Of a stretch of DNA of 64,000 bases, positions 25,203-33,784 are shown one piece after another. The stretch covers positions 62,001 through 126,000 of the forward strand of contig CAZFSS010000008.1 of assembly GCA_964521715.1 (NCBI GenBank), in the 5' to 3' direction. Position 1 is the stretch's first letter. Each line of letters begins with the position of its first letter. Both the position numbers and the translations under genes were made by a program. The notes under the pieces were generated by a model, which was not told the origin of the DNA, made no database searches, and worked only from the letters and a program-made list of their open reading frames with translations. Source of the DNA: DAOVRD01 sp964521715 (lineage in GTDB: Bacteria > Planctomycetota > Brocadiia > SM23-32).

Positions 25203-27536
25203 ATGCCCCTGCGACGCAGCGCCAGGACGGTTGCCGCATGCGCCCTCGTGATCGTGCTGCACCTTGGCCTGGCGGGTTCCATCCGCCCCGCGCGTGCGCA
25301 GAGCCCCAACCTGCTCGCCAACCCCGGCTTCGAGATGGGCTCCACCCCGTGGCAGATAGAGAGCGCCGAGGGCACCGTGGCCAGCTTCACAGTCGACAAA
25401 GACGACGCGGCCGAGGGCCGGCTCAGCGCCCTCGTCACAATAGGCTCCGTGGCCGACTGGGGAGCCCAGTTCGGGCAGGGGTTGGACGCGGGCCGCAAAG
25501 GGCATACCTACACCTTCGCGGCGCTCGCCCGCGGCGTGTCCGGGCCGGTCACCGTGAGGCTGGAGATCGAGCGCGGCGACGATCCCTGGGACAGAGCCGC
25601 CCAGACCGAGCCCGTGGCATTGGCGAAGGACCGATGGGCGGAACTCCACGTCACGTTCCAGGTCACCCGGGACTACCCGGAGGGATGGACCGCCTACATC
25701 AGTTGCGACCAGCCCGAGGCCAGGTTCAGGGTCGACGCGTTCCGGCTCTACGAAGGCGACTACCTGCCCTATGAGCAGGTCGCCAAGGAGGAGACGACGC
25801 AGGCCGGCGTGCGGGTGTTCGACACGGGCGCGCCGTCCGCTGCGCCCCTTACGGGCGAGGCGTTCGGCCGGAGGGACGGCTGGGAGGAGGTTGCGCCGGG
25901 CGAGGCGGCCCACCGGTTCACGGGCGACGCGGTCGTCTCGAACGAGCGCCTCACCCTCGCCCTGCGTCCGGGCGCCCGAGGCGCGGAGCTCTATGCATCC
26001 GGGCCCGGCTCGACGCGCTTGCGCGCCGTCCTGGCGCCACTGGCGGGCGCCCAATCGGGCGAGCTCACCTCGGCCACCCTCATTGAGAACAGCCCGGACG
26101 GCGCCGCCGTGGACGCCACCTTCCGGGCGTCGAACGGCAGCGACCTGGCGCTGCGATACAGGCTGACGTTGGGCCAGGTCTTCGTCGAGACGGAGCCGCA
26201 GCGCAACGTCACAGCCCTGGGCGTGGAGGCCCCCTGCCGTTACGTCATCCTGCCGGACTTCTTTGCCGACGACATCGTGGTGGACGCAACCGCCCTCCCC
26301 GTCTCGGAAGCCGACCTGCCGGGAGAGAACTTCCTGCTGCACATGCTGGGCGCGGGCGAGGCCGTGCTGATGAACGTGTGGAGCGTGGGGGGCGAAGACG
26401 TGCATGTCCAGCTTTCGGAGCACGGCGGCCCGAAGAGCATCGACGCGTCCGAGATCCAATACGGAAACGAAGGCAAGGTCTGGGTGGCCGTCATCGAGGG
26501 ACCGGGCGCCTGGCACGAGCGGCAGGTCACCGAAGGCGACAGGGGCAACGTCATACCGCTCGACTGGCGCGCCCCTTTCCCCGCCCAGTGGCAGGTCGAC
26601 TGGACGCGCGATGACGGCCTGATTGACAGTTGGGCCATGCTCAACGAGAATCCCGGCGGGAACTTCACGAAGCCCAGTCTGTACTCCTATCCGGACAGGC
26701 TGGGCCCCGACAGGCGCCGCTGGACGACGGTCCTCGGATGGTTCGAATACCCCTGCTGGATCGACAAGGCCGGCCAGGGGCACCTGGAGCCGCTGCGGCG
26801 CGTGGTCACCTTCAAGGGGCCTGCCATCATCTACCCCGTCAACCGCGTGAACGACACGCCGCTGGACGTCTACACCGTCGTCGACATCGTGCGCTCCACT
26901 CTCGGCGTCGGTCCCTGCGAATACATACTCGACCTGGAGGCGCAGCGCAGCACGTATCAGGGCCAGGCCACCTGCGCTACGCGCGACCTGCTCGACGGCA
27001 TCTACGGCAAAGGCCAGCAGAAGGAGCGTCGCGCGGACGTGGAGCAGGCCCTGGTCGACGTCATGATCTTCATCCGACACATCCGCGGGCGGATCGAGAG
27101 CTACGTCGAGTTCGGACACGAGATGCTCGACTACCTGGCAGCGCAGAAGGAACAGCACCCCGAACTGGCCGACCGGATCGCCGAGCTGGAGACGTTCACC
27201 AAAGCGATAGATGCGAGGGTGGCCCGAAGAAGCGAACAGATCAAGACAACCGACTACGCCGCCGGGCTCGTCGATCAGTTCCGGGCCAGCGTCCTCGACT
27301 ACGAAGGGCCGGACGCGCTGGACAGGTGCAAGAAATTGACCGAAGCCTGGGTGGACATTGGTGGGAACCAGGACGAACTGGCCGGGGAGTGCCGATGGGC
27401 CGTCAAGATGCTGCGCCAGCGGGCGGCGCTGGCGCTGGCCGTCGATCCCCGGATGGCAGAGATCGCGAAGGAGATCCGCGAGCGCACGCAGGTCGTGCTG
27501 CGCAACCCCGCCGGCCACGAGGGCGCAAGACACTGA
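25203..27536 (+). CDS. Secreted protein of unknown family, paralogue C (CBM-like N-terminus)
   Basis: 777 residues from ATG at 25203 (AAGGAG about 14 bases upstream). It is collinear with paralogue B over the whole length: signal peptide, jelly-roll-like module opening with NLLANPGFEMGSTPW, the core blocks CRYVILPDFFADDIVVDA, ENFLLHMLGAGEAVLMNVW, PPFPAQ-type WQVDWTRDDGLIDSW and GVGPCEYILDLEAQ, and the helical C-terminus with IRHIRGRIESYVEFGHEML and DYEGPDALDRCKKLTEAW. B and C are close paralogues and evidently a tandem duplication. The conserved Asp-Asp pair of DFFADD and the paired YPCW/GPC cysteines recur in all three and are the first places to look for a site or disulfide. Confidence 0.8.
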   Translation: MPLRRSARTVAACALVIVLHLGLAGSIRPARAQSPNLLANPGFEMGSTPWQIESAEGTVASFTVDKDDAAEGRLSALVTIGSVADWGAQFGQGLDAGRKGHTYTFAALARGVSGPVTVRLEIERGDDPWDRAAQTEPVALAKDRWAELHVTFQVTRDYPEGWTAYISCDQPEARFRVDAFRLYEGDYLPYEQVAKEETTQAGVRVFDTGAPSAAPLTGEAFGRRDGWEEVAPGEAAHRFTGDAVVSNERLTLALRPGARGAELYASGPGSTRLRAVLAPLAGAQSGELTSATLIENSPDGAAVDATFRASNGSDLALRYRLTLGQVFVETEPQRNVTALGVEAPCRYVILPDFFADDIVVDATALPVSEADLPGENFLLHMLGAGEAVLMNVWSVGGEDVHVQLSEHGGPKSIDASEIQYGNEGKVWVAVIEGPGAWHERQVTEGDRGNVIPLDWRAPFPAQWQVDWTRDDGLIDSWAMLNENPGGNFTKPSLYSYPDRLGPDRRRWTTVLGWFEYPCWIDKAGQGHLEPLRRVVTFKGPAIIYPVNRVNDTPLDVYTVVDIVRSTLGVGPCEYILDLEAQRSTYQGQATCATRDLLDGIYGKGQQKERRADVEQALVDVMIFIRHIRGRIESYVEFGHEMLDYLAAQKEQHPELADRIAELETFTKAIDARVARRSEQIKTTDYAAGLVDQFRASVLDYEGPDALDRCKKLTEAWVDIGGNQDELAGECRWAVKMLRQRAALALAVDPRMAEIAKEIRERTQVVLRNPAGHEGARH

Positions 27537-27559
27537 CGCAGAAGCTCCAAGGACCAAGC

Positions 27560-28498
27560 ATGAGGACCCAAGAGGACTCCATGAGCAAGACGATGATGCG
27601 AGAGAGAATGCTCGGATGTGCGGCGGCCGCCCTGGTGCTGGCCGTCCTTGCAGTCGGAGGATGCGGCAAGAAGGAGAAGGAAGCCCAACCTGCCGCAGCC
27701 GCAGCGAAGCCGGCCGCAGCAAAGCCCGCCGCGCCGGAGCAGTCCGTGACCGAGACCGGGATCCCGATGATGCTGATCCCCGCCGGCCATTTCGCGATGG
27801 GCGATAGCAGCGGAGAAGAGGACGAGAGGCCGGCGCACACCGTGCGCCTTGACGCCTTTTACATGGACAAGCACGAGGTGACCCAGGAGGCCTACGAGGC
27901 CCTGATGGGCAAGAACCCGTCCAAGTCAAAGGCGTCCGACAAACCGGTCGAGCAGGTCAGTTGGTACAATGCGGTCCGGTACTGCAACGCGCGCTCGCTC
28001 AGGGAGGGTCTCCAGCCCTGCTACGAGCCGGAGACGCTGGAGTGCGACTTCTCCGCAAACGGCTACCGGCTCCCCACGGAGGCGGAGTGGGAGTACGCGT
28101 GCCGGGCGGGGACGGATACGGATTACTCCTTCGGAAATGACCCCGCAGACCTGGGGAGGTACGGCTGGTTCGAGGAGAACTCCGGCGATGCCACGCATCC
28201 CGTCGGCCAGAAGCAGCCCAATCCGTGGGGCCTGCACGACATGCACGGCAACGTCGCCGAATGGTGCCATGACGCCTACGACGCCGCATACTACGGCGCC
28301 GCGCCGGAGGAGAACCCTCGCGGCCCCGCAGCGGGCGAGGAGCGCGTGCTGCGCGGCGGAAGCTGGCAGAGCAGCGAGAACGCCTGCCGATCCTCCGCTC
28401 GATACAGCGACGCGCCGGGGTTCGCCGACGTGTGCTTCGGCTACGACGCCTACGGATTCCGCTGCGTCAGGGCAGCCGCTGGGGGCGGTCCAGACTAG
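27560..28498 (+). CDS. SUMF1/FGE-domain lipoprotein
   Basis: 312 residues from ATG at 27560 (AAGGA six bases upstream); ATG at 27581 with GAGG is an equally possible start. A lipobox (LAVGGC, Cys about 35) is followed by an Ala/Pro/Lys linker. The formylglycine-generating-enzyme-like domain spans about 65-305: MMLIPAGHFAMGDSSGEEDERP, VTQEAYEALMG, NGYRLPTEAEWEYACRAG, GLHDMHGNVAEWCHDAY, RVLRGGSW and YGFRCVRA. In true FGE two cysteines sit in the segment after GGS; here it reads GGSWQSSENACRSSAR, with only the later Cys kept, so sulfatase activation is unlikely. It is more probably a surface binding or structural member of the C-type-lectin-like fold. Last gene of the paralogue operon. Confidence 0.88.
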   Translation: MRTQEDSMSKTMMRERMLGCAAAALVLAVLAVGGCGKKEKEAQPAAAAAKPAAAKPAAPEQSVTETGIPMMLIPAGHFAMGDSSGEEDERPAHTVRLDAFYMDKHEVTQEAYEALMGKNPSKSKASDKPVEQVSWYNAVRYCNARSLREGLQPCYEPETLECDFSANGYRLPTEAEWEYACRAGTDTDYSFGNDPADLGRYGWFEENSGDATHPVGQKQPNPWGLHDMHGNVAEWCHDAYDAAYYGAAPEENPRGPAAGEERVLRGGSWQSSENACRSSARYSDAPGFADVCFGYDAYGFRCVRAAAGGGPD

Positions 28499-28603
28499 GG
28501 GAGCTTCAGCGTTCGGTCTGGTGGTTGTCAGGTCGAGGCGGCCTTGCAGACGTGTCGCGCGGCCATTGGGCGCCCGCCATGCTGGCAAGTCCGGTCCGCT
28601 TTC

Positions 28604-28631
28604 GTAGGGGCACGGCGCGCCGTGCCCCTAC
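28604..28631. repeat. Perfect 28-bp palindrome (REP-like)
   Basis: GTAGGGGCACGGCG is followed immediately by its exact reverse complement, giving a 28-bp perfect palindrome between two converging genes. There is no T-run. Its form recalls the dispersed GTAGGGGCACGGC-type palindromes of many environmental genomes, but only one copy was noticed in this window. Confidence 0.7.
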
Positions 28632-28644
28632 CTCGCTGAGCCGA

Positions 28645-28695
28645 AGGGGGCCTACCAAGGAGCTTCCGTGTTGAAGCTCCGGTAGCCTGCCCCCT
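28645..28695. terminator. Bidirectional hairpin between convergent genes
   Basis: GGAGCTTC (28659-28666) pairs with GAAGCTCC (28673-28680) around a six-base loop. The stem extends through CTACC/GGTAG and, with bulges, AGGGG/CCCCT. It sits at the meeting point of the lipoprotein gene (ends 28498) and the DUF4091 gene (ends 28695). No strong T-tract, so termination is inferred from place and stability. Confidence 0.5.
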
Positions 28696-31574
28696 CACAT
28701 GCCCTGGAGCCCCTCGATGGCCGCAACCACCTCCGCCTTCAGGCGGTCGGGATCATAGCCCTCCGGCGGTTCGTGCTGGTTCAGCCTCACTTCCGCCGTC
28801 GCCTCTGCCAGCACTGCGGTGGCAAGCGCCAGGTCCTCAGCGCTTCTGCCCTTCCGCCGCTCGGCTTCGATGAGCGTCTCGAGCGTCTGGTACAGGTAGA
28901 AGTCCTCCGCGCCCTCGCGGCACCGCTCGAAGTGAATGGTCGGGTAGATCCGGTCGCGCCCGTAGCAGATCATCGCCGTGTCCGGCTCGCGGCCGTCCAG
29001 GTCGAAGAACTGGTAGCCGTGCAGGATGTTCAGGTGCCACTGCCACCGGGCGCGCACGCCCTTCGTCCACTCGCTCCACTGGTAGAGGCCGAAGGAGTAG
29101 CGCGTGCGCCCCTGGTTGTAGATCTGGATCTCCTTGCCCAGCCCGCGCGCCTCGGCCATCACGCTCTCGTCATGGAGGTTGAGGCTGCTGATGTCGAGCG
29201 CCTCGAGGAAACGCTGGTGCCAGTAGGCGAGGTCGTCGGGATCGGTCGGACGCCGTTCGAAGCTGACGCTGTAGGAGCCGCTCGTGCGGACCGTCTGCGG
29301 GAAGGCGGCGCTCACGCGGGCCATCAGCCGCATGAAGTCGAGTTCCCGCTCGGCCGTCTCGCGCACGCGCGTCTCGTCGCACATGGCGTAGAAGATGGTC
29401 GGCCAGCCCTCTCGCCGCGCATGCTCGTCGACGGCCCGCCAGGCGCACACGAGGGCCTCTTCGTACGGGAGGCCGCTCTGCTGCTCGACCGCCTCGCCGC
29501 TCCGCCCCTTCTCGTATCCGTCGTGCAGCCCCTGGAAACGCGCGCCCCCGTAGCCGTTCAGCGGCCGGTCGAACCCGTGCTCGCGCAGCAGGCGGAAGTA
29601 GCCGTCCATCTCGCCGAAGTCGATGGTCGGCTCGCCGTCATGCCAGCCGGTCAGGCGCCAGCTCGGCCCGCCGGACACGGCGTTCATCCCGTGCTCGCGC
29701 AGCAGGACGAGCGTCTCTTCGAGCACCCGCGAGCGCCGGTCCTCCGGGATCAGCGGCGGCGGCATCAGGCCGAAGAAACCCATCAGGAACGGCGTGTCCC
29801 TGTCCAGGACGACGGGGGCCACGCGCAGCTCCAGCGGCGCCCGCAGGACCAGTTTGCCGGCGGCGTCAACGATGCGGACCGCCCCGCCGTACAGGCCGGG
29901 CGCCGAGTCCGCAGCCACGTGAACCGTCACGACGATCTCGCGCGTGACGTCCGCGTCGAGCCTGAGCGCCTGCTCGGCGCGCAACGTGTGGGGCATGATG
30001 TGGTAGGCGATGCTGTTGAAGCCCCGGCTCGTGTTGTAGCGCACGACCTGGACGACCGCGTCCAGCCCGCCGGGACCGGCGAACGGATCGAGCTCGAGCC
30101 TGCATTCGCCCAGGTCGCCCAGCGGGCGCACCGCAAGGCAGAACGGCTCGTATTCGTCCCGCACCGCTAGCCGAGAAACGCTCAGCTCCTCCGGCGGCGG
30201 CGACTGCGCCGGGGGCACGCTGGTGGGCGTGACGATGTCCTCCATCCCCACGGGCCACGCGATCACGCCCAGCTCGCGCCATTCGGGCCGCACGTCGAAG
30301 GGGGCTGGCGGCCCGTCCAGGCAGACGGCGCTGCGCCGGAACTCCGCGGCCAACTCGGCCCGCTGCTCGTCCACCCACCTGCTCGCTGCGGCATCTTCGT
30401 CGCGCCACAGGGCGACGGCCGCGACCTTGCTGCCCCAAACGCGGTCGGCCTCGAAGCGGAGCAGCAGGCCGTCCTGCGCCACCCGTGCGCGGAACTCGGC
30501 GGGCCGCGCAAGCTCGGGCGCCATGTACGTATCCCACACGTCCGCGCCGACCGGCTCGACGTCTTCGAACCGATAGAGCGCGTGCGCCGGGCCGTCCGGG
30601 CGCGACTCCTGCCACGCGGCCTCGCCGTTCGCAAGTATGCGGCGCTCGCCATGCTGCGCCTGTTCGCCGCCCCAATAGCCGGAATTCTCGTAGAAGACCA
30701 CCGCGCGGTAGAGGCCCGGCGGCAGGTCAATGCGGAACTGGTACCCGCCCGCCTCGCAGAAGTCGCGCAGAAGCATGGGTCCGAAGGTCGTGTCGCGCGC
30801 GGCGCCGTCCCAGGGGCAGCCGGCGGGCGGCCACCAGCCGAAGCCGCGCTCCTCCGAGTAGGACGTCTCGTGGGAGACCGGCGTCCAGCCGAGCATTGCA
30901 GACTGGCCGGGGGGCCCGAAGTCGAACGCCTGCACGTTGGCGGGCCGGCTCGCCTTGACCAGGCGGATGTTGTCCACGATGACCCGGCCCGTCTGTCCCT
31001 CGCGCCCGAACGAGAGGTCGAGCCGCACGATGCTGTCGGGGTCGACGTTCCGCTTGATGTCGTTGTTCCGGCTGCCGGCTTCGCCGCGGTAGAGGCCCTT
31101 CATCGGCACGACCCATTGCCCGGCGCCGGGGGCGAACGTGGCCGCGCCGTTGTGGCGGTTCCAGTAGGTGCCGCCTTTCTCCTGCCAGGCGCGGTCGCCG
31201 ACCAGGACCCACGCTTCGAGTGGCTGGTCGGACGGGTTGAAGACGTCGAGGATGAGCGCGTCGTAGCCGCTCCAGTCGACGGGCATGTTGCGCCACTGGA
31301 GTGTGCAGCCGCGCCAGCGCAGCTTCGGGTCGAAAGTCAGTTCCAGGGCGTGCTCGCCATGGGCCACGCCTTCCGCAACAATCTCCGAATGAGCGGCTGC
31401 TACGTCCCATAGCTGGACGTCCGCCGGAGACTCGAAATCGGACAGGACCGTCACTTCCTGCGCCGCTGCGGCGGCGCACAGAGCCAGCGCCAGCGCAACC
31501 GTGCAGGCCGCGTGCCTCACGCGCCGCGGAGGCCAGCTTGCCGCGCCAGACCCACGAATCCTCTCATCAGACAC
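28695..31574 (-). CDS. Secreted DUF4091 glycoside-hydrolase-like protein with N-terminal CBM-like domain
   Basis: 959 residues if translation begins at GTG 31574, preferred because GAGAGGGG lies just upstream; the frame remains open for 25 more codons without such a site. Signal peptide about 20-42 (ACTVALALALCAAAAAQ). Residues about 45-215 form a CBM-like beta domain (LSDFESPADVQLWDV, DWSGYDALILDVFNPSD). A central region is of unclear fold, and the C-terminal part carries the DUF4091/GH123-like domain: PFLMGFFGLMPP, TIFYAMCDETRV, GKEIQIYNQGRTRYSFGLY, WQWHLNILHGYQFFDLDG and RCREGAEDFYLYQTLE. The family is linked to degradation of amino-sugar or host/algal glycans in planctomycete-like bacteria, but members are mostly uncharacterised. 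No sugar transporter or other hydrolase is adjacent. Confidence 0.85.
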   Translation of the reverse strand: MSDERIRGSGAASWPPRRVRHAACTVALALALCAAAAAQEVTVLSDFESPADVQLWDVAAAHSEIVAEGVAHGEHALELTFDPKLRWRGCTLQWRNMPVDWSGYDALILDVFNPSDQPLEAWVLVGDRAWQEKGGTYWNRHNGAATFAPGAGQWVVPMKGLYRGEAGSRNNDIKRNVDPDSIVRLDLSFGREGQTGRVIVDNIRLVKASRPANVQAFDFGPPGQSAMLGWTPVSHETSYSEERGFGWWPPAGCPWDGAARDTTFGPMLLRDFCEAGGYQFRIDLPPGLYRAVVFYENSGYWGGEQAQHGERRILANGEAAWQESRPDGPAHALYRFEDVEPVGADVWDTYMAPELARPAEFRARVAQDGLLLRFEADRVWGSKVAAVALWRDEDAAASRWVDEQRAELAAEFRRSAVCLDGPPAPFDVRPEWRELGVIAWPVGMEDIVTPTSVPPAQSPPPEELSVSRLAVRDEYEPFCLAVRPLGDLGECRLELDPFAGPGGLDAVVQVVRYNTSRGFNSIAYHIMPHTLRAEQALRLDADVTREIVVTVHVAADSAPGLYGGAVRIVDAAGKLVLRAPLELRVAPVVLDRDTPFLMGFFGLMPPPLIPEDRRSRVLEETLVLLREHGMNAVSGGPSWRLTGWHDGEPTIDFGEMDGYFRLLREHGFDRPLNGYGGARFQGLHDGYEKGRSGEAVEQQSGLPYEEALVCAWRAVDEHARREGWPTIFYAMCDETRVRETAERELDFMRLMARVSAAFPQTVRTSGSYSVSFERRPTDPDDLAYWHQRFLEALDISSLNLHDESVMAEARGLGKEIQIYNQGRTRYSFGLYQWSEWTKGVRARWQWHLNILHGYQFFDLDGREPDTAMICYGRDRIYPTIHFERCREGAEDFYLYQTLETLIEAERRKGRSAEDLALATAVLAEATAEVRLNQHEPPEGYDPDRLKAEVVAAIEGLQGM

Positions 31575-31810
31575 GATCCCCTCTCTTTCTCGATGTGGAA
31601 GGCCGCCGTCTGTGCGCGCCGGTTTACCGCGGCCGCCGCCGGCTGTCAAGCGGCGGCCCTTCCCGTCGGGCGACGGGCCAGCATGGAAGGTTGCGGACCC
31701 GCGGGCCGGTCAGGTTTCGTCGCCCTCGACTTGCTGCGGCAGGTTCTCATTGACCTCGTGCAGCTTGGTCCGTTCTTCCTGGGTGGCGCGGTCGTCATCG
31801 GTCCGGGTCG

Positions 31811-33112
31811 CTAGCTCACGTCATCAAAGAACGTGTCGATCAGCTTGTCGTCGCTGAATATCCGGAAGAGCTCACCATCACACAGAATCTTGATGATCGA
31901 CCTCCTCGCCAGCTCGCCAGCCTCCGCTTGACTCAGCCAGTGCACCTTCTCCAACGGCAGTTTGCCGTGCACCACCTTTGAACGATCCCTGTAGACTTCG
32001 TTTGCGAACTCCTTCAGCCCGGCGGCCTCTGCTGGATCGCCGCCCGCCAGGAGCCAACACACTCGGCTGCTCAGACGCGCGCCTTTCTGCTCCCAGAAGC
32101 CCGTGTTGAATAGGACCTCCAGCACAATACACATCGAAACGAAGAGCTGCAGCGGGGGCAGGTCGAGAGAACTGGTGAATATCCTGGCGGCCCGCCCGAT
32201 CCGGGCGTTGGCGGCCATGTACTCGTTCCGAAGCTCCCTGAACCTGCGGGCGAATATTCGACGGTAACGCTCCTGATCATGCTGACCCACGCCGCCCGCG
32301 CCGCCTGGCGCTTCCGGCTGCGTTTGCGCCAAGGCCATCAAGACGTCACGCGCATCCGTCAGCGTCACAGGCACGCCCCATCGCTCCTCAAGGACGTGAC
32401 ACAGAGTGTCTACATCACCTTCTTGTACAAGGTTCCCCACATCCTTGTCGAGCTTCGAGAAAAGCTCTTCGCTGCCAACGTATTTCTTCCACGAGAAGAT
32501 ACTGTAGGCCTTAGCTAGGCGCTTCCAAATCACCTTTAGTCGGTCGATGTGTTCTTCGGCGAGGTCCGAGCGTGCCAACCGGTCGCAATCCTCAGAAGGA
32601 AGCTGCCAGAGGCCGTTGCGCAGCGCAAGTCTGTCGAACTCGGGACCTTTTGCCGCCAGTGGAGCGACCAGGCTCATCGGGGCGAATACCGGTGCTTCGC
32701 TCACAATGTGAAGGGCTTCAAGAAACGACTTCGCGATGTCGTCCTCGAGCTCGCGCCGGAATTCAACTCCCACTTCCTCAACGGGCCGTTCCTGTGTAAG
32801 TGCTCCCACGTTGACTGACATTACCCAGTGTAGTTCGTCTTCGGCGTACACCAGCGGTGACTCATTCCACATCGGGCAGTTGCCATATCTCTCATCACAA
32901 GACTCGGGGTCAGATTCGTAGAGGGTCTGCCATACTTGGCAGTTTCCGTCCCATCCTTTGAGGGCGTTCAGCATCGAAGATACGTCATCCCTGCTCAAAC
33001 GGTGTAATGTGACGCAAGGCGGGAAATCATACTTCCTCAGTCGCCAGTCTGGTTCGAACCAAAAAAGAGGCCATATCGCACAGGTCTGTTGCTCTGCAGC
33101 TCTTTCTTCCAT
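31811..33112 (-). CDS. Unknown accessory protein with C-terminal HEPN-like domain
   Basis: 433 residues. The N-terminal 280 residues have no features I recognise (a block of Cys/Trp/Asp around 35-110). The last third is helical and ends with an Apea/HEPN-like signature: LQLFVSMCIVLEVLF, then RVCWLLAGG, then YRDRSKVVHGKL, whose R-x4-H (RSKVVH) is the motif of many HEPN RNases and of the ApeA defence family. The DNA is visibly less G+C-rich and its codon use (more AAG/AAA, ATA, TTT) differs from its neighbours, suggesting acquisition. ATG at 33112 lies two bases after the sigma-factor stop, so it is translated in the wake of that gene. A defence or toxin-like role is a guess. Confidence 0.6.
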   Translation of the reverse strand: MEERAAEQQTCAIWPLFWFEPDWRLRKYDFPPCVTLHRLSRDDVSSMLNALKGWDGNCQVWQTLYESDPESCDERYGNCPMWNESPLVYAEDELHWVMSVNVGALTQERPVEEVGVEFRRELEDDIAKSFLEALHIVSEAPVFAPMSLVAPLAAKGPEFDRLALRNGLWQLPSEDCDRLARSDLAEEHIDRLKVIWKRLAKAYSIFSWKKYVGSEELFSKLDKDVGNLVQEGDVDTLCHVLEERWGVPVTLTDARDVLMALAQTQPEAPGGAGGVGQHDQERYRRIFARRFRELRNEYMAANARIGRAARIFTSSLDLPPLQLFVSMCIVLEVLFNTGFWEQKGARLSSRVCWLLAGGDPAEAAGLKEFANEVYRDRSKVVHGKLPLEKVHWLSQAEAGELARRSIIKILCDGELFRIFSDDKLIDTFFDDVS

Positions 33113-33114
33113 CG

Positions 33115-33624
33115 CTAGCCTCGGTCCCTTCTGAGCTCGCGCCTGCCATGCAAGCTCTCAACGGAACAAGGCGACGGTTCCGCTTCCGCGCTCACTTCCT
33201 CCTGAGTCCGGCCCTCCAGGTAGTACATCACCAGCGGCGCTTTGAGTCCCTCCGGCAGTTCCTCGATCGCGGCGTCCACATGCGACCGGATCTCGGGCCA
33301 GGAAGGATCGGCGCGCGGCGGTTGGCGCCCTCGCGCGGCCTCCTCGCGCGCCTGCCGGACGCTGCGCCTTCTCAACATGTCAACGGCCCGGCTGACGGCC
33401 ACCGTGTGAAGCCAGCCGGCTATGGGGGCCGTCAGCCGGTCCGCGCTGCGCACGAGCGCAAAGAAGCACTCCTGGGCCGCGTCCTCAGCGTCCGTCCGGT
33501 TGCCCAGTATCCGCTTGGAGACGGCAAAGACCATGTTCTCGTGCGGCTTTATGAGCGCCCGGAACGCTTCGGGGTCGCGCTCTCTCGCGTATCGCGCGAG
33601 CAGGATAGCTTCTGACTGAGCCAA
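33115..33624 (-). CDS. ECF-type RNA polymerase sigma factor (diverged or damaged region 4)
   Basis: 169 residues. The start appears to be TTG at 33624: an in-frame TAG lies 36 bases upstream and no ATG or GTG is available before residue 30. Region 2 is clear (YARERDPEAFRALIKPHENMVF, RILGNRTDAEDAAQECFFALV, GWLHTVAVSRAVDMLRRRS). Region 4 begins normally (ELPEGLKAPLVMYYLEGRTQEEVSAE) but the helix-turn-helix is odd: EAEPSPCSVESLHGRRELRRD lacks the usual Leu-Gly turn and is about one residue short against typical ECF factors, and the protein stops nine residues later. It could be functional but diverged, or carry an indel. Instead of an anti-sigma factor the downstream gene is a HEPN-like protein. 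Confidence 0.8.
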   Translation of the reverse strand: MAQSEAILLARYARERDPEAFRALIKPHENMVFAVSKRILGNRTDAEDAAQECFFALVRSADRLTAPIAGWLHTVAVSRAVDMLRRRSVRQAREEAARGRQPPRADPSWPEIRSHVDAAIEELPEGLKAPLVMYYLEGRTQEEVSAEAEPSPCSVESLHGRRELRRDRG

Positions 33625-33784
33625 TACAGCGGTTCCCCTAAAGGGAAAGGATCCTCCCTCCTACCTAATCCGCAGAACCCGGCCGCGTTATGAGGCCGGG
33701 CCGGCAATTTCCTGCACCATTAGACGCAACGTCCGTGCGGCAGGTTCTCCGCCGCAAGGCTTCTTGCCGTCTGTGCCCGCCACG

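Noticed and set aside
22393..27929. Two minus-strand frames of over 900 codons opposite the secreted paralogues
   Set aside because: The plus-strand frames have signal peptides, ribosome-binding sites and mutual similarity. The minus frames resemble each other only because the genes do.
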